From Bacteroidales bacterium (lineage in GTDB: Bacteria; Bacteroidota; Bacteroidia; Bacteroidales; JAADJA01), in the NCBI GenBank assembly GCA_026984135.1, contig JALSSR010000241.1, positions 1-34,786 of the forward strand: a DNA stretch of 34,786 nt. The letters run 5' to 3'. Numbering within the stretch: the stretch's first letter is position 1; each line of letters starts with the position of its first letter. The position numbers and the translations under genes were made by a program. The notes below the pieces were generated by a model. It was given only the letters and a program-made list of their open reading frames with translations. It ran no database searches and was not told the DNA's origin. This document shows positions 33,451-34,786 of this stretch, piece by piece.

Positions 33451-34786
33451 TTATTTTTTAGGGATATTTTTAAGTGTCTCAACTAAATAATCCCAGAATT
33501 TTTGTACCGTTTCAATGTTTACTTTTTCGTCGGGAGAGTGGGGATATCTGATTGTGGGACCAAAGGAAATCATATCCCAATTAGTGTATGTTGCACCGAG
33601 GATTCCGCACTCAAGACCGGCGTGGATAACTTTCACTTCGGGAATTTTTCCGAATTTATGGTTATAAACCTCCTTCATAGTTTCGAGAATTTCGGAATTA
33701 ACATTGGGTTTCCATCCCGGATAAGCACCTGCATGACTTGCTTCAGCGCCATTTTCCCTGAAATTATCTGCGATTTTGTGTGCCCATTTATCTCTTTCGG
33801 CATCAACACCGCTTCTCGTAAGACATGCAATCTCAACAGCATCATCGTTCATTTTAATAATTGCAAGGTTTGATGAGGTTTCAACCACACCCGGCAGGTT
33901 AGCATCCCAGGCTAAAACACCATTGGGACAGTTTGCAACGCCGTTGAGCAATCCTTCCTGAGTGGTTTTATCAATAACCATATTCGGCAACTGTACTTCC
34001 TCTGCAAAAATCTCCAGGTCGGGATCAATATCTTTCAATGCCTCTTTCTCCGAAGTCTGAATTTCATTAAGGAAAGATTTGAAAGCGGCATCATATTCGG
34101 CAGGGACTACAACATTTGCAGTTGCTTCACGCGGTATGGCATTACGCAGGCTTCCTGCATCAATTTCCGAAATGCGCAAGCCGAATTTTTCGGCAGCTTC
34201 CATCATAACCTTATTAAGTATCAGACAAGCATTCCCTTTGCCAAGGTGAATGTCAAGTCCGGAGTGTCCGCCTTTGAGACCTTTCACGACAAGTTTAAAA
34301 GCTTTTGTACCTCCCGGCACCTGATCTTTCTTAATATTATATTTTACATTGGTATCAATACCGCCGGCACAGCCTATGTAAAGTTCACCTTCATCTTCCG
34401 AGTCCATATTCAGCAAAATATCACCGTTGAGATAACCCGGTTTCAGGTTAATAGCGCCCGTCATTCCGGTCTCCTCATCAATTGTAAAAAGCGCTTCAAC
34501 AGGACCGTGTGCTATATTGTCGGCTTCGAGCACAGCCATAGCCGCAGCTACCCCCATTCCGTTATCTGCACCAAGCGTTGTACCTCTTGCAGTCACCCAA
34601 TCGCCGTCAACATAGGCATCAATGGGGTCTTTTTCAAAATCGTGGTTATTATCACTGTTTTTCTGCGGCACCATATCAAGATGACCTTGCAGGATAACTC
34701 CTTTGCGGTCTTCCATACCGGGAGTTGCAGGTTTCTTGATAATAACATTCCCTATATCATCAACAACGGTTTCCAAACCGAGTTCT
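33451..34786 (-). CDS. pepD: Aminoacyl-histidine dipeptidase (peptidase M20 family), 5' end cut by the window
   Basis: About 445 residues are present; the reading frame is open to the window edge and enters with ELGLETVVDDIGNV, so an estimated 40-50 N-terminal residues are missing. The TTG near 34776 is not a real start. Motifs of the two-zinc M20 dipeptidases are visible: VILQGHLDMVPQKN, GTTLGADNGMG, TIDEETGMTGA and KGGHSGLDIHLGKGNA. Near the C-terminus IHAGLECG and SFGPTIRYPHSPDEKV supply further metal and substrate ligands. It splits dipeptides such as Xaa-His in the cytoplasm. It converges on the nuclease gene at a common hairpin terminator. The match to PepD is strong along the whole length. 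Confidence 0.95.
   Translation of the reverse strand, partial: ELGLETVVDDIGNVIIKKPATPGMEDRKGVILQGHLDMVPQKNSDNNHDFEKDPIDAYVDGDWVTARGTTLGADNGMGVAAAMAVLEADNIAHGPVEALFTIDEETGMTGAINLKPGYLNGDILLNMDSEDEGELYIGCAGGIDTNVKYNIKKDQVPGGTKAFKLVVKGLKGGHSGLDIHLGKGNACLILNKVMMEAAEKFGLRISEIDAGSLRNAIPREATANVVVPAEYDAAFKSFLNEIQTSEKEALKDIDPDLEIFAEEVQLPNMVIDKTTQEGLLNGVANCPNGVLAWDANLPGVVETSSNLAIIKMNDDAVEIACLTRSGVDAERDKWAHKIADNFRENGAEASHAGAYPGWKPNVNSEILETMKEVYNHKFGKIPEVKVIHAGLECGILGATYTNWDMISFGPTIRYPHSPDEKVNIETVQKFWDYLVETLKNIPKK

Noticed and set aside
34774-34776. TTG as the pepD start
   Set aside because: The frame continues open to the window edge with family-typical sequence (ELGLETVVDD); the true N-terminus is outside the window.

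Overview
The window is from a member of the Bacteroidota. Evidence: type IX secretion (T9SS) sorting domains on six proteins, a PorP/SprF protein, Bacteroidota-type promoters (TTTG then TAnnTTTG), a DUF4834 gene, and an AT-rich genome with mostly weak Shine-Dalgarno sites. Genus cannot be decided from the sequence. It is a chromosomal segment (rpmH, pepD) with a large surface-protein and envelope-polysaccharide section. No gap between genes exceeds 300 bases. I saw no tRNA, rRNA, CRISPR array or insertion sequence.

Region 1 (1-18412, all +) is a surface-adhesin block. Four very large proteins (1045, 1794, 1774 and 1039 aa) each have a signal peptide and a gliding-motility-type (type B, CHU_C) T9SS C-terminal domain. 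One PorP/SprF outer-membrane protein sits between the second and third. The two largest are paralogues, each made of three tandem ~450-510-residue modules that start with a G-N-W motif and contain a 17-18-residue solenoid-like repeat. The two outer ones are chains of about seven Ig-like repeats behind different heads (choice-of-anchor L plus Calx-beta, or a propeller-like head plus PKD). The block probably forms two transcription units, 196-9829 and 9972-18412.

Region 2 (18473-19954, +) is a two-gene unit with a good promoter and a real Shine-Dalgarno site. It encodes a small type A T9SS protein and a 311-aa secreted protein of the 'PEKMSYQA' type; neither has an assigned function.

Region 3 (20039-29399) holds envelope glycan genes on both strands. 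On + lie a GT4 glycosyltransferase, a SAM methyltransferase with two CxxC pairs, a Wzx-like flippase and a GpsA-like glycerol-3-phosphate dehydrogenase. On -, reading toward them, lie DUF4834, an FkbM methyltransferase, a YfhO-family membrane protein and a second glycosyltransferase. The two sets converge with an 8-bp overlap of coding ends. The first + genes are clearly more AT-rich than the adhesin block.

Region 4 (29433-34786) contains rpmH (L34, only 52 codons) with promoter and terminator, a 968-aa beta-propeller (SBBP-type) T9SS type A protein with a G8 tract in its reading frame, a divergent compact XPF/ERCC4-type nuclease with helix-hairpin-helix motifs, and the 5'-truncated pepD dipeptidase, which converges on the nuclease gene at a shared hairpin terminator.
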